From a virus, in IMG/VR virus record IMGVR_UViG_3300021091_000206, positions 1 through 36,377 of that record: DNA of 36,377 nucleotides; one strand, given 5' to 3'. Below the pieces are notes generated by a model. That model worked only from the letters and a program-made list of their open reading frames with translations, searched no databases and was not told where the DNA came from. The position numbers were made by a program, and so were the translations under genes. Shown here in pieces: positions 28,100 through 34,962 of this stretch. The stretch's first letter is position 1. Every line of letters begins with the position of its first letter.

Positions 28100-28831
28100 A
28101 TGTTACCAAAACTAGATGTGCCTATACATGAAGTTAAATTAATTTCAACGGGCAAAACGATCCGTTTTAGACCATTTTTGGTCAAAGAACAAAAACTATT
28201 TCTAATGGCGTCAGAATCTAATGACCCTAAAGAAACGATTAATGTTATTCGTCAGGTATTAAAGAATTGTATTCTTGATGAGATTGATGTTGATTCATTA
28301 CCAACTTTTGACCTTGAATTCCTGTTTATGAATTTAAGAGCTAGGTCAGTAGAAGAAATTGTAAATTTAAAATACAAATGTAACAATGTAGTTTTAAACG
28401 ACAAGGGTGAAAGTGATGCTTGTACCGGTGTCGTTGATTTCAAAGTTAATTTACTTGAAATTCAGCCTACAAAGAACCCAAATCATACAAACAAAATTCA
28501 ATTGACTGATAATTTAGGTGTTGTTCTTAAATACGCATCGTTTGACATGATTCAAAAATATGAAGACAAATCTGAAGGCGAAATTATGTCTTCAATGTTA
28601 GTTGATTGTGTTGATTATATTTACGACAAAGACCAAATCTATTATGCTAAAGATGCTTCAAGAGATGATTTGATTGAGTTTGTTGATAATCTACAGCAAA
28701 AAGATTTAGAAAAGATTAAAGTGTTTTTTGATACTTTACCTGAAATTAAAAAAGATGTTCACTTTAAATGTCCAAAATGTGGATATGAAGAGGACATCTC
28801 TATTAAAGGATTACAAAGTTTTTTCGTTTAA
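28100..28831 (+). CDS. 26: Baseplate hub assembly chaperone, gp26-like (zero-frame product)
   Basis: The 243-aa protein fits the T4 gp26 family (T4 208 aa): MLPKLDVPIHEVKLISTGKT, IRFRPFLVKEQKLFLMASES, VLKNCILDEIDVDSLPTFDL, EFLFMNLRARSVEEIVNLKY. Cys94 and Cys108, with Cys224 and Cys227 in FKCPKCGYEED, look like a four-cysteine zinc ribbon split by a helical insert. gp26 acts in hub assembly in T4. The last codons AGT TTT TTC GTT TAA include a phased -1 slippery heptamer, and a second frame continues for 66 codons (see the next entries). GAGG precedes the ATG. By position before the tape-measure-like gene it resembles the G-type chaperone of other tailed phages. Confidence 0.85.
   Translation: MLPKLDVPIHEVKLISTGKTIRFRPFLVKEQKLFLMASESNDPKETINVIRQVLKNCILDEIDVDSLPTFDLEFLFMNLRARSVEEIVNLKYKCNNVVLNDKGESDACTGVVDFKVNLLEIQPTKNPNHTNKIQLTDNLGVVLKYASFDMIQKYEDKSEGEIMSSMLVDCVDYIYDKDQIYYAKDASRDDLIEFVDNLQQKDLEKIKVFFDTLPEIKKDVHFKCPKCGYEEDISIKGLQSFFV
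28819..28825 (+). promoter_or_regulatory. -1 programmed frameshift slippery heptamer T TTT TTC
   Basis: The heptamer has exact X XXY YYZ form in the zero frame of the gp26-like gene (AGT TTT TTC), three codons before its stop including TTC. The -1 frame becomes open only at 28807, after a TAA at 28804-28806, so the heptamer falls inside the 25-base overlap. No strong downstream stem was seen by eye. The nearby zero-frame stop could help pausing. Confidence 0.75.
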
Positions 28832-29025
28832 TTTTTCGTTATGATACACTAGGGAACTACTATCAGACGAACTTTGCTTTAATGCAACATCACAAGTATA
28901 GTTTATCTGAGCTTGAACAAATGATCCCTTGGGAAAGAAATATCTATGTTAGTTTATTAATTAAATACCTTGAAGAAGAAAAAGAAAGATTAGAATTACA
29001 AAAACAACAGAGAAAAAATAGATAA
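28825..29025 (+). CDS. -1 frame extension of the gp26-like chaperone (GT-type 'T' domain)
   Basis: Reading -1 from the slippery site gives 66 residues after Phe242: RLIFRYDTLGNYYQTNFALM, QHHKYSLSELEQMIPWERNI, then YVSLLIKYLEEEKERLELQK and QQRKNR. The fused product would be 308 aa. The segment SLSELEQMIPWERNIY plus a charged helical tail is like the T part of lambda G/GT-type tail chaperones, which contacts the tape measure. The extension ends four bases before the tape-measure-like gene. If not made by frameshift, an internal ATG at 28882 would give a 47-aa protein, but it has no Shine-Dalgarno sequence. Confidence 0.75.
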   Translation, partial: RLIFRYDTLGNYYQTNFALMQHHKYSLSELEQMIPWERNIYVSLLIKYLEEEKERLELQKQQRKNR

Positions 29026-29029
29026 AAAA

Positions 29030-30925
29030 ATGGTAACAAAAACTACTAATTTTAACCCTATGGTTGCAGCTTTAGCTAAAGAACTAGGTTATGGAAATGT
29101 TGATGAATTTAAAAAAGCTTTAGGTAAAAAACGTAAAAAAGACAAAGACAAAGAAACTGGTTTTCTTGGAGGTGTTGAAGTTGGTTCTGGTTTTGGTGTT
29201 GGAATTAAAAAACGTCTAGATAAAGGTCAAGGTCTTAAACAGTCTATTTCTGGGGGATATGGAGATTTTAAAAAAACACTTACTCTAGAAAATATGAAAA
29301 GAAGAATGTTAGAAAAAACATTTGGTGGTTCAGGTTTTATTTCTACATTTGCTCGTGGTAAATTAAAAAAAAAATACGGGACAATTAATCCTGAAGATGA
29401 TGATGAAGGTGAAAATGGAACATCACCTACATTTGATTATCTAAAATCTATAGCTCAAAGTTCTTTGGCTCTTCCTAGTATAGCCAAAGATATGAACACT
29501 CTTCGCCAAAACATTGTTGAATTGGCTAGAATTGAAAGAAAAACAGAAGACCAACAAGATTTATCCAAACAGGGCGACTTTTTTAAAGAACAAGACGCTT
29601 TAGAATCTCAACTAGAAGCACAAAAACTTAAACCACAAACTCCTGGATCTCCAACAGTTATCAAAAAATATGATGACATGAAAGATTCCGGTGATGCTGG
29701 TGGTGGTTTTCTTGGCGGTATTATTGATTCTGTTAAAAATGGATTACTTGGCGGACTAACATCATTATTTAATCCAATGGCACTTTTAAAAATATTAGGT
29801 AAAGCTTTTGCCATAGGTGCCTTACTTTATTCTCTATTTGAAGGTATAACTGCTGGGTTTAAAAAATGGCAAGAAACTGGTGATTTAAGTGAAGCAATTA
29901 TAACCGGCCTCGGTGCTATGATTGATTTTCTAACTTTTGGTTTATTTGGTGAGGATTCATTAAGAAAATTATTTAATAGTATAGGTGAAGTTGTTGAACC
30001 AATTATAGACAGTATTAAAGAGGCGTATTATTCATTTAAAGATTGGATAGCCAATAATGTAGGAATACCTAGTATACCAATGCCTGAATTTATTCAAAAA
30101 TTAGGCGGTCCAGCATCTATTGGTCCGTATTACCCATTTAAAAAAGATTCTAAAAGTTCTGCTAAAGAAAATTCAGCTGGCGAATATAAAGCTAAAAGAA
30201 CCGAAGAAAAAGTTCAAAAAGAAATGCAAAAAGCCACAGATGTTATTGCTGGCGTTAGTAAAGATTTAGGTTTAAGTCCATCACAAGATTCTACTGATGG
30301 AATCGTAAAAGAAGTTAGTAAGGGATTAGAAAAAGCCACAGCTTTAGGTAGTCAAATGCCTAAAGACAATAAGCAACGAGCCGATATTTTAGGCCAAATA
30401 AATTCTGTTACTGCAAGTAATTTAGAAAATATTAAGAAATTAAACGCAAAGGGTGATTATAGTTTAGGTCGTGCCGAAGATTATGAAAAAAATGTAGTTA
30501 ATCCTGTTAAAACTGAATTAGCTACTGCGATGGACAAATTTAAAAAAGGTCCTGAAGGTGGTTATGGTAATATGCTTTCAGGTTCTATGGACAAAGCAGC
30601 TGCAGCTATTAGTGGTAAAATATCTGCTGGCGGTCCAGCACAAAACTCATTAGGTGGTGGCGCTTCAATGCTGGGTGGCGGAGGTTCTTCTGGTGGAGGA
30701 ACATCACCAGCTCCAGCAGCGCCGTCTTCTACTATGGGTGCTGATTTAGCAGCAAAATCATCACAAATATCTGAAGGTCAGAGAATGGAATCAGCAGCTG
30801 ATATTGGTTCATTATTCAATGCGCCTGTAACAAATAACGCATCTGGTTCTATGGGAAGTGGAAGCAAACCTCAAGTGGGTGACACATATAATATGGACTT
30901 ATTAAACCTATTAGCAAGAACATAA
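29030..30925 (+). CDS. Putative tail tape-measure protein
   Basis: The 631-aa protein has a basic N-terminus (ALGKKRKKDKDKETGFLGG). An IAQSSLALPSIAKDMNTLRQ helix follows near 145. A Gly/hydrophobic block at ~223-280 (GGFLGGIIDSVKNGLLGG, KILGKAFAIGALLYSLFEG) looks membrane-active, and GFKKWQETGDLSEAIITGL follows. After it comes a charged helical stretch, then a Gly/Ser-rich segment and the end SEGQR...NAPVTNN. A hydrophobic block inside a helical, low-complexity protein right after a G/GT-like chaperone is the usual build of tape-measure proteins; T4 gp29 is 590 aa. The paralogous second gene follows three bases later. Direct gp29 homology was not recognised. The ribosome site is weak, so coupling to the frameshift product is possible. 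Confidence 0.68.
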   Translation: MVTKTTNFNPMVAALAKELGYGNVDEFKKALGKKRKKDKDKETGFLGGVEVGSGFGVGIKKRLDKGQGLKQSISGGYGDFKKTLTLENMKRRMLEKTFGGSGFISTFARGKLKKKYGTINPEDDDEGENGTSPTFDYLKSIAQSSLALPSIAKDMNTLRQNIVELARIERKTEDQQDLSKQGDFFKEQDALESQLEAQKLKPQTPGSPTVIKKYDDMKDSGDAGGGFLGGIIDSVKNGLLGGLTSLFNPMALLKILGKAFAIGALLYSLFEGITAGFKKWQETGDLSEAIITGLGAMIDFLTFGLFGEDSLRKLFNSIGEVVEPIIDSIKEAYYSFKDWIANNVGIPSIPMPEFIQKLGGPASIGPYYPFKKDSKSSAKENSAGEYKAKRTEEKVQKEMQKATDVIAGVSKDLGLSPSQDSTDGIVKEVSKGLEKATALGSQMPKDNKQRADILGQINSVTASNLENIKKLNAKGDYSLGRAEDYEKNVVNPVKTELATAMDKFKKGPEGGYGNMLSGSMDKAAAAISGKISAGGPAQNSLGGGASMLGGGGSSGGGTSPAPAAPSSTMGADLAAKSSQISEGQRMESAADIGSLFNAPVTNNASGSMGSGSKPQVGDTYNMDLLNLLART

Positions 30926-30928
30926 TAA

Positions 30929-32638
30929 ATGTCACCAACACTTGTCACTAACAAAGATAAACCAGAAGCTAATTTAGCAGATTCTTTTAGCATCATCGCA
31001 AAGAATTTTCTACTTCTACCTGGTATCGCTCGTGACTTAAATGAAGCTGTTCAAAGTATTGTTGGTATTGTAAAACAAAAAGGTGGTGAAGCAAAAGAAA
31101 GTCCTGACGAGAAGTTTATTGTTGAAAAAGACTTTCAAGCTAAAGAAAAACTTAAAGCGCCAACATCTGTTACTGAAGGAAAAGTTGCTAAGAAAAAAGG
31201 AATATTGGGGTCATTAATGGGCATGTTAAGTCCTAAAAAAATGATTAAAAATCTAATAATAGGATTTAGAAAGTTACTCAGCCCTAAAAACATAATGAAA
31301 GTTTTAGGAAAAATAGCATTACCGGTATTAATTGTGTCAACTATATGGGTAGCAATATCATCAGCCTTTGAAAAATGGAAAGAAACGGGTTCTATTTGGG
31401 AAGCATACAAAGAAGCTGTAGGAAGTGTTGTTGAATTTCTTACTTTAGGTTTTATTGACAAAGAAACAATAAAGAATTTATATCAAGGAGCTGCTGATTT
31501 TCTGATGCCTGTTATTAAACCTATACGAGAGTTTTTTGGTAAATTTTCTGATTGGGTTGGTGAAAAGTTTAATGGTGTATTAAAATTATTTGGTATTGAT
31601 GTTAAACCTAAAGAGGCGCCTCAGGTGCCACAGAAAGAGCAGGTTGTTACTCCTGGTACATTAAGGAGTGAACAACCAGTTAAAGAGAAAGACGCTCAAC
31701 AAAAAGCCGCTGACCTATTATCTAAACCTGTTACTTTACCAAGCGAACCGCCTCCACCAAAACCAGAAGTTGAACCAGCTGCACCAACACCAACAATATT
31801 AGCTCCAGAGGCAGCACCAACGCCAGCTCCAATTAAAAAAGGTAAAGCTCCTCAAGCTAAAGAATCTAAACCAGCGAAAATTGGTTCTGAAAGTGGTAAA
31901 AAAGCTGTAATTAATGAACTAAACGCTGAGAAAATTGAAGACCCAACGGCTCGTGCTGCTATTTTGGCTCAAGTCGCACATGAATCTGGTGGATTCACCA
32001 CATTAAGTGAAAACTTAAATTATAAAGCACCAACATTATTAAAATTATTTCCTAAAAAGTTTATGGGACCAGATGATGCTCAACAAGTATCCTCTGGCGG
32101 ACCTCAAACTGTAGCAGAACGCATTTATGGCGGCCGAATGGGAAATGCTCCAGAAGGTTCGGGAGACGGATTCAAATATCGTGGTCGTGGTTTTATACAA
32201 TTAACAGGTAAAGATAATTATAAAAGATTTGGTTATGATGGTAATCCTGATGACTTAACAAAACCTGAAGGTGCAGCTGAAAGTGCTATTAAATTTATGA
32301 AGGGATATAAGGGTGATTGGTCAAATATTACTGCTGTTACTAAATTTGTTAATGGTGGAACTTTTGGTCTTGCGGAAAGAGAAGAATATTTCCAATCTTT
32401 CTTAAATGATCCAACAATTACAAAAATAGATTCAGCATCTTCTGCTCCAAGCGGAGGATCAGTTGCGTCTGCATCTAGTGAAGTATCATCAGGCCAAAGA
32501 CAACAAGCAAAACCACAAACACCAATGGTTGTCAATGCACCTACAACTAATAACACCAAAGTGGTTAATAATCAACCAGCTACAATAACTAAAGATAAAT
32601 CAAACCCAACAAATATGGTTCTTGCTCGTGTGGCATAA
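30929..32638 (+). CDS. Tape-measure-like paralogue with a GH19 muralytic domain
   Basis: The 569-aa protein repeats the architecture of the previous gene: SIIAKNFLLLPGIARDLNEA near 20, a hydrophobic block at ~88-148 (KVLGKIALPVLIVSTIWVAI, then AFEKWKETGSIWEAYKEAVG), FSDWVGEKF near 207, and the end SSGQR...NAPTTNN. A Pro/Ala-rich linker (~270-315) leads to a GH19-type domain at ~320-490: AHESGGF with Glu352, LSENLNYKAP with Glu361, FKYRGRGFIQLTGKDNYKRF and FVNGGTFGLAEREEYF. GH19 enzymes cut peptidoglycan or chitin; two acidic residues fit the catalytic pair. As a likely virion protein it could open the wall at entry. An alternative is a lysis enzyme, but no signal peptide is seen. Confidence 0.85.
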   Translation: MSPTLVTNKDKPEANLADSFSIIAKNFLLLPGIARDLNEAVQSIVGIVKQKGGEAKESPDEKFIVEKDFQAKEKLKAPTSVTEGKVAKKKGILGSLMGMLSPKKMIKNLIIGFRKLLSPKNIMKVLGKIALPVLIVSTIWVAISSAFEKWKETGSIWEAYKEAVGSVVEFLTLGFIDKETIKNLYQGAADFLMPVIKPIREFFGKFSDWVGEKFNGVLKLFGIDVKPKEAPQVPQKEQVVTPGTLRSEQPVKEKDAQQKAADLLSKPVTLPSEPPPPKPEVEPAAPTPTILAPEAAPTPAPIKKGKAPQAKESKPAKIGSESGKKAVINELNAEKIEDPTARAAILAQVAHESGGFTTLSENLNYKAPTLLKLFPKKFMGPDDAQQVSSGGPQTVAERIYGGRMGNAPEGSGDGFKYRGRGFIQLTGKDNYKRFGYDGNPDDLTKPEGAAESAIKFMKGYKGDWSNITAVTKFVNGGTFGLAEREEYFQSFLNDPTITKIDSASSAPSGGSVASASSEVSSGQRQQAKPQTPMVVNAPTTNNTKVVNNQPATITKDKSNPTNMVLARVA

Positions 32639-32672
32639 AAAAATACCCGCCAAAGCGGGTATTCTCTTTTTA
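32636..32672. terminator. Bidirectional rho-independent terminator
   Basis: AATACCCGC (32642-32650) and GCGGGTATT (32655-32663) form a perfect 9-bp stem with a CAAA loop. On the plus side CTCTTTTT follows; on the minus side the A-run at 32636-32643 gives a T-rich tail. It lies in the 41-base gap between the convergent GH19 protein gene and gp32, so it can stop both transcripts. It is the clearest terminator in the window. Confidence 0.93.
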
Positions 32673-32679
32673 GATTAAA

Positions 32680-33570
32680 TTACTCAGCTAGTGATTTGAA
32701 ATAATCTAAATTATCATCATCAGCTGCAATCTTAGCGTCAATTTCATTTAATGCTGAATCATTAAAGTTCTCAACGATTACATCTTCAGCTTTAGTTTTT
32801 GGTACTACCTCACCCTCAAAACCTAAAACTTTATCTAATCTTGCTTTTAATAAAGCATATGATTTAAAATGTTTTGGATCTAAGAATTCTTTTAATGAAT
32901 GTTCTTGCTTCCATAATGTTTCAAGTTTAGCATCATCACCATCAAGTAAAGCTGATTTCTCAGCAAATTCTGATTTATCATAGTTACGATAACCTTCAAC
33001 ATTACGAATCTTCAATTTAAAGTTAGCACCTTCCCACATATCAAATGGATTAACTGGCACTTCATCAGCAAATTCTGGATTCATAGCTTCAGTAATCTTA
33101 TCAAAGATTTTCTTACCAAATTTATAAATCTTAATCTGACCTTCATTTTCAGGATTGCTTGGATCAGAAACAATATACACGTTTGCTACATAATTTAATC
33201 TTCGTTTCTGCTTACGAGCAATTTCTTTATTTGCTTCAATACCAGAATTCCATAATGTAGAATTATATTCTGAAACTGGATCTTTTTGGTTAAGTGTTGT
33301 AAGAGAGTTCTCAATATACCAACCGCCTGGACCTTGGAAGCCATGAGAAAAAACTCTTACCCAAGGTAATGCGTCTTCACCATCTACAGCAGGTGCTGGT
33401 AGAAAACGAATAATAGCCATGCCATTACCAGCTTTATCTACTGTGGGTTGCCATAAACGGGGATCTTCTCGTGAACCGGATTCGGTTGTTGTTTGAGTTG
33501 TAGCTTCAATCGCTTTTGTTAATTTTTCTAAACTAGAACGATTGCGTTTAAGTGATTCAAAGTTGTTCAT
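32680..33570 (-). CDS. 32: Single-stranded DNA-binding protein gp32
   Basis: The 296-aa protein (T4 gp32 is 301 aa) has a basic N-terminal LAST-like motif (KRNRSSLEKL at 8-17) for cooperative binding. Its OB-fold core runs RLWQPTVDKAGNGMAIIRFL, ALPWVRVFSHGF, GGWYIENSLTTLNQKD, NYVANVYIVSDP, VNPFDMWEGANFKLKIRNVE and GYRNYDKSEF. The acidic C-terminal tail (DAKIAADDDNLDYFKSLAE) would bind replication partners such as gp59. T4 has a zinc site of one His and three Cys. Here His76 remains, but the protein contains no cysteine at all. It protects ssDNA and organises replication, recombination and repair. gp59 is encoded just upstream. AAAGG precedes the ATG. Confidence 0.95.
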   Translation of the reverse strand: MNNFESLKRNRSSLEKLTKAIEATTQTTTESGSREDPRLWQPTVDKAGNGMAIIRFLPAPAVDGEDALPWVRVFSHGFQGPGGWYIENSLTTLNQKDPVSEYNSTLWNSGIEANKEIARKQKRRLNYVANVYIVSDPSNPENEGQIKIYKFGKKIFDKITEAMNPEFADEVPVNPFDMWEGANFKLKIRNVEGYRNYDKSEFAEKSALLDGDDAKLETLWKQEHSLKEFLDPKHFKSYALLKARLDKVLGFEGEVVPKTKAEDVIVENFNDSALNEIDAKIAADDDNLDYFKSLAE

Positions 33571-33602
33571 TGTGTTGCCTTTCGTATGTAAATGTATGTT
33601 AT

Positions 33603-33631
33603 TGTATAATTGTATTTCGTTTTATCCACAA
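33603..33631 (-). promoter_or_regulatory. Possible host-type promoter for gp32
   Basis: On the minus strand, TTGTGG (33626-33631) and TATACA (33603-33608) are separated by 17 bases in the 77-base gap between gp59 and gp32. The predicted start would leave a leader of about 26 bases with AAAGG. Strong independent transcription of gp32 is expected in T4-like phages. The match is only moderate and AT-rich DNA gives such pairs by chance. Confidence 0.35.
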
Positions 33632-33647
33632 ACTACCATAATATATC

Positions 33648-34256
33648 TTATTTAGTCTTCTGATTTAATACTTCTTTCAGAATTAACTTATATCTTACAC
33701 TATCTTGAGGCATAAATGCGGTATACTTGAGCGCAATTTTACGGTATTCAGGCCATCGAATAGTATCCGATATTTTCTTTGACCACATTGGAAAGAAATT
33801 AAGTACCATATTTAAAATACATAAAGTTTCAATTTCAATTTCTTTTCGTAGTGCTTTGGTCAAAAGAATTGGGTAATCACCATCGGTAAACAATAGTGAA
33901 TTTGGATTATTTAATCCTCCAAATAATTTTTGACAATCTTCATTAAACATGTATGATATAGCTTGATGATACTTTTTATGTTTAAGATATCGTGCATTAG
34001 CTTCGTCTTGTAATAAAGAACCTATCCAAATATTTTCATCTTCAACCAAATTAAATACAATAAGGTCTGTTAGTTCCTCTTTAGTATTATATTTGCGTGA
34101 TAATTTATAGAAGTGATACTTGTCTTTACGATTTTCAAATGAATCGATGGTTGAATTTATTTTGCCATTATATCGAAAGAAATCATAAGTTTCTTTGGTA
34201 AAGTGAAGCTTTAGAGCTCGAAATAATCCAAAAGTTTCATAACCAGTCATAATCAT
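33648..34256 (-). CDS. 59: Loader of DNA helicase, gp59
   Basis: The 202-aa protein (T4 gp59 is 217 aa) is helical and shows the family pattern: YETFGLFRALKLHFTKETYD, FFRYNGKINSTIDSFENRKD, KYHFYKLSRKYNTKEELTDL, DENIWIGSLLQDEANARYLK and SLLFTDGDYPILLTKALRKE. Near the end comes SDTIRWPEYRKIALKYTAFM. In T4, gp59 binds forked DNA and gp32 and loads the gp41 helicase. Its placement immediately upstream of gp32 matches the known gene 59-32 link. Two nearby ATG codons (34256 and the third codon) could both serve; the first is kept. The stop is followed by CTAAATAA-like AT-rich DNA. Confidence 0.9.
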   Translation of the reverse strand: MIMTGYETFGLFRALKLHFTKETYDFFRYNGKINSTIDSFENRKDKYHFYKLSRKYNTKEELTDLIVFNLVEDENIWIGSLLQDEANARYLKHKKYHQAISYMFNEDCQKLFGGLNNPNSLLFTDGDYPILLTKALRKEIEIETLCILNMVLNFFPMWSKKISDTIRWPEYRKIALKYTAFMPQDSVRYKLILKEVLNQKTK

Positions 34257-34260
34257 CCAT

Positions 34261-34293
34261 AAAATAAAATGGGAGTTTTATAGAGTCCTCCCA
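34261..34293 (-). terminator. Weak hairpin with T-rich tail before gp59
   Basis: On the minus strand TGGGAG (34293-34288) pairs with CTCCCA (34275-34270) around a 12-base loop and is followed by TTTTATTTT. It follows the 31-aa micro-ORF and precedes gp59. The short stem makes it a weak terminator or attenuator at best. Confidence 0.4.
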
Positions 34294-34304
34294 ACTCTTT
34301 TACA

Positions 34305-34400
34305 TTACCACCAACCGGTGACTTTGCCAACTAACTCAACCACCACAACAGCAAGAGCTACATTAGCTAATAAATTAACATCTAAAGCGACTTTAGGCAT
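34305..34400 (-). CDS. 31-aa hydrophobic micro-ORF
   Basis: A small frame lies in the 204-base gap between gp33 and gp59. It reads MPKVALDVNLLANVALAVVV, then VELVGKVTGWW. Residues ~10-25 are hydrophobic enough for a short membrane segment, and the Trp-Trp end suits a membrane interface. Start support is strong: AAAGGAG sits six bases before the ATG, the best ribosome site in this area, and a hairpin follows the stop. I do not recognise it. Small membrane peptides in T4-like phages can affect host functions, but nothing here shows which. No other gene explains this gap. Confidence 0.6.
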   Translation of the reverse strand: MPKVALDVNLLANVALAVVVVELVGKVTGWW

Positions 34401-34460
34401 GTTATACTCCTTTAAGTTAATTTGCTATTTTATAAGTTGCGTATGAGATAGCAATAAAAC

Positions 34461-34685
34461 TCATATTGGTAATCTAGCAGACTTTTCTTTCAATAGATTG
34501 TGATCCATAGCATCCATTTCAATCTTTGATTTCAAATTAGCATTAATAAGAGTAGCTGCTACTTCAATTTCTAATCCTGTTTTCTTACAATGTTCTACAA
34601 TTGCCTCTATGTAATTATAATCTGTATTTGCTACTAAATTATTAATAGCACGAGCAAATTTATTCATTTCATCTTTTGTTGGCAT
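34461..34685 (-). CDS. 33: Late-transcription coactivator gp33
   Basis: This 74-aa protein has the compact helical pattern of short gp33 homologues from marine T4-like phages: MPTKDEMNKFARAINNLVAN, TDYNYIEAIVEHCKKTGLEI, EVAATLINANLKSKIEMDAM, DHNLLKEKSARLPI. The tail aligns with the T4 stretch IEKIQSEAIDENLL. T4 gp33 (112 aa) binds the RNA polymerase flap and links the late sigma gp55 to the sliding clamp, activating TATAAATA promoters. Such motifs occur in front of structural genes here. The stop is one base from the preceding gene's reading run. Confidence 0.82.
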   Translation of the reverse strand: MPTKDEMNKFARAINNLVANTDYNYIEAIVEHCKKTGLEIEVAATLINANLKSKIEMDAMDHNLLKEKSARLPI

Positions 34686-34686
34686 A

Positions 34687-34962
34687 TTATTTCTTAATTG
34701 ATACAGGCGAATCAGGATTTAGTGTTTTGCTTTGTTTTGAATAAGCATATGTAACACAAACGGTATCGGACTGAGAGGCATAAGAACATCTTACTGAAAG
34801 TGGATCGATTCCCTTTTCAATAGCTTCTGAAACATTCTTTGACATTAATACTCTGTCATTTCCATAATAATATGCGATACCACCAACAATTGATAATAAT
34901 ACAATCGTTAAACAAACAAAAAAGATTGCACTTACTTTAACGGCTTCTTTTACTTGTGTCAT
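34687..34962 (-). CDS. Small single-pass membrane protein, unknown
   Basis: The 91-aa protein has one clear membrane segment (AIFFVCLTIVLLSIVGGIAY, ~12-31) after a short basic N-terminus. The tail carries MSKNVSEAIEKGIDPLSVRC, SYASQSDTVCVTYA, with two cysteines that could pair in an oxidising compartment. Similar proteins with GIDPxSVRC and a second Cys occur in many marine T4-like phages, but no function is known to me. Its ATG overlaps the stop of the SleB-type hydrolase by four bases (ATGA), so they are translated together. An envelope-related role such as helping the hydrolase is a guess. Confidence 0.72.
   Translation of the reverse strand: MTQVKEAVKVSAIFFVCLTIVLLSIVGGIAYYYGNDRVLMSKNVSEAIEKGIDPLSVRCSYASQSDTVCVTYAYSKQSKTLNPDSPVSIKK

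Noticed and set aside
28882-29025. Independent 47-aa gene from ATG 28882
   Set aside because: It has no Shine-Dalgarno sequence, and meaningful protein sequence extends upstream of this ATG back to the slippery site, so a frameshift extension explains it better.
34417-34464. 15-aa frame MSFIAISYATYKIAN overlapping the gp33 stop by ATGA
   Set aside because: It is too short to judge, with no Shine-Dalgarno sequence of its own; the overlap may be chance.
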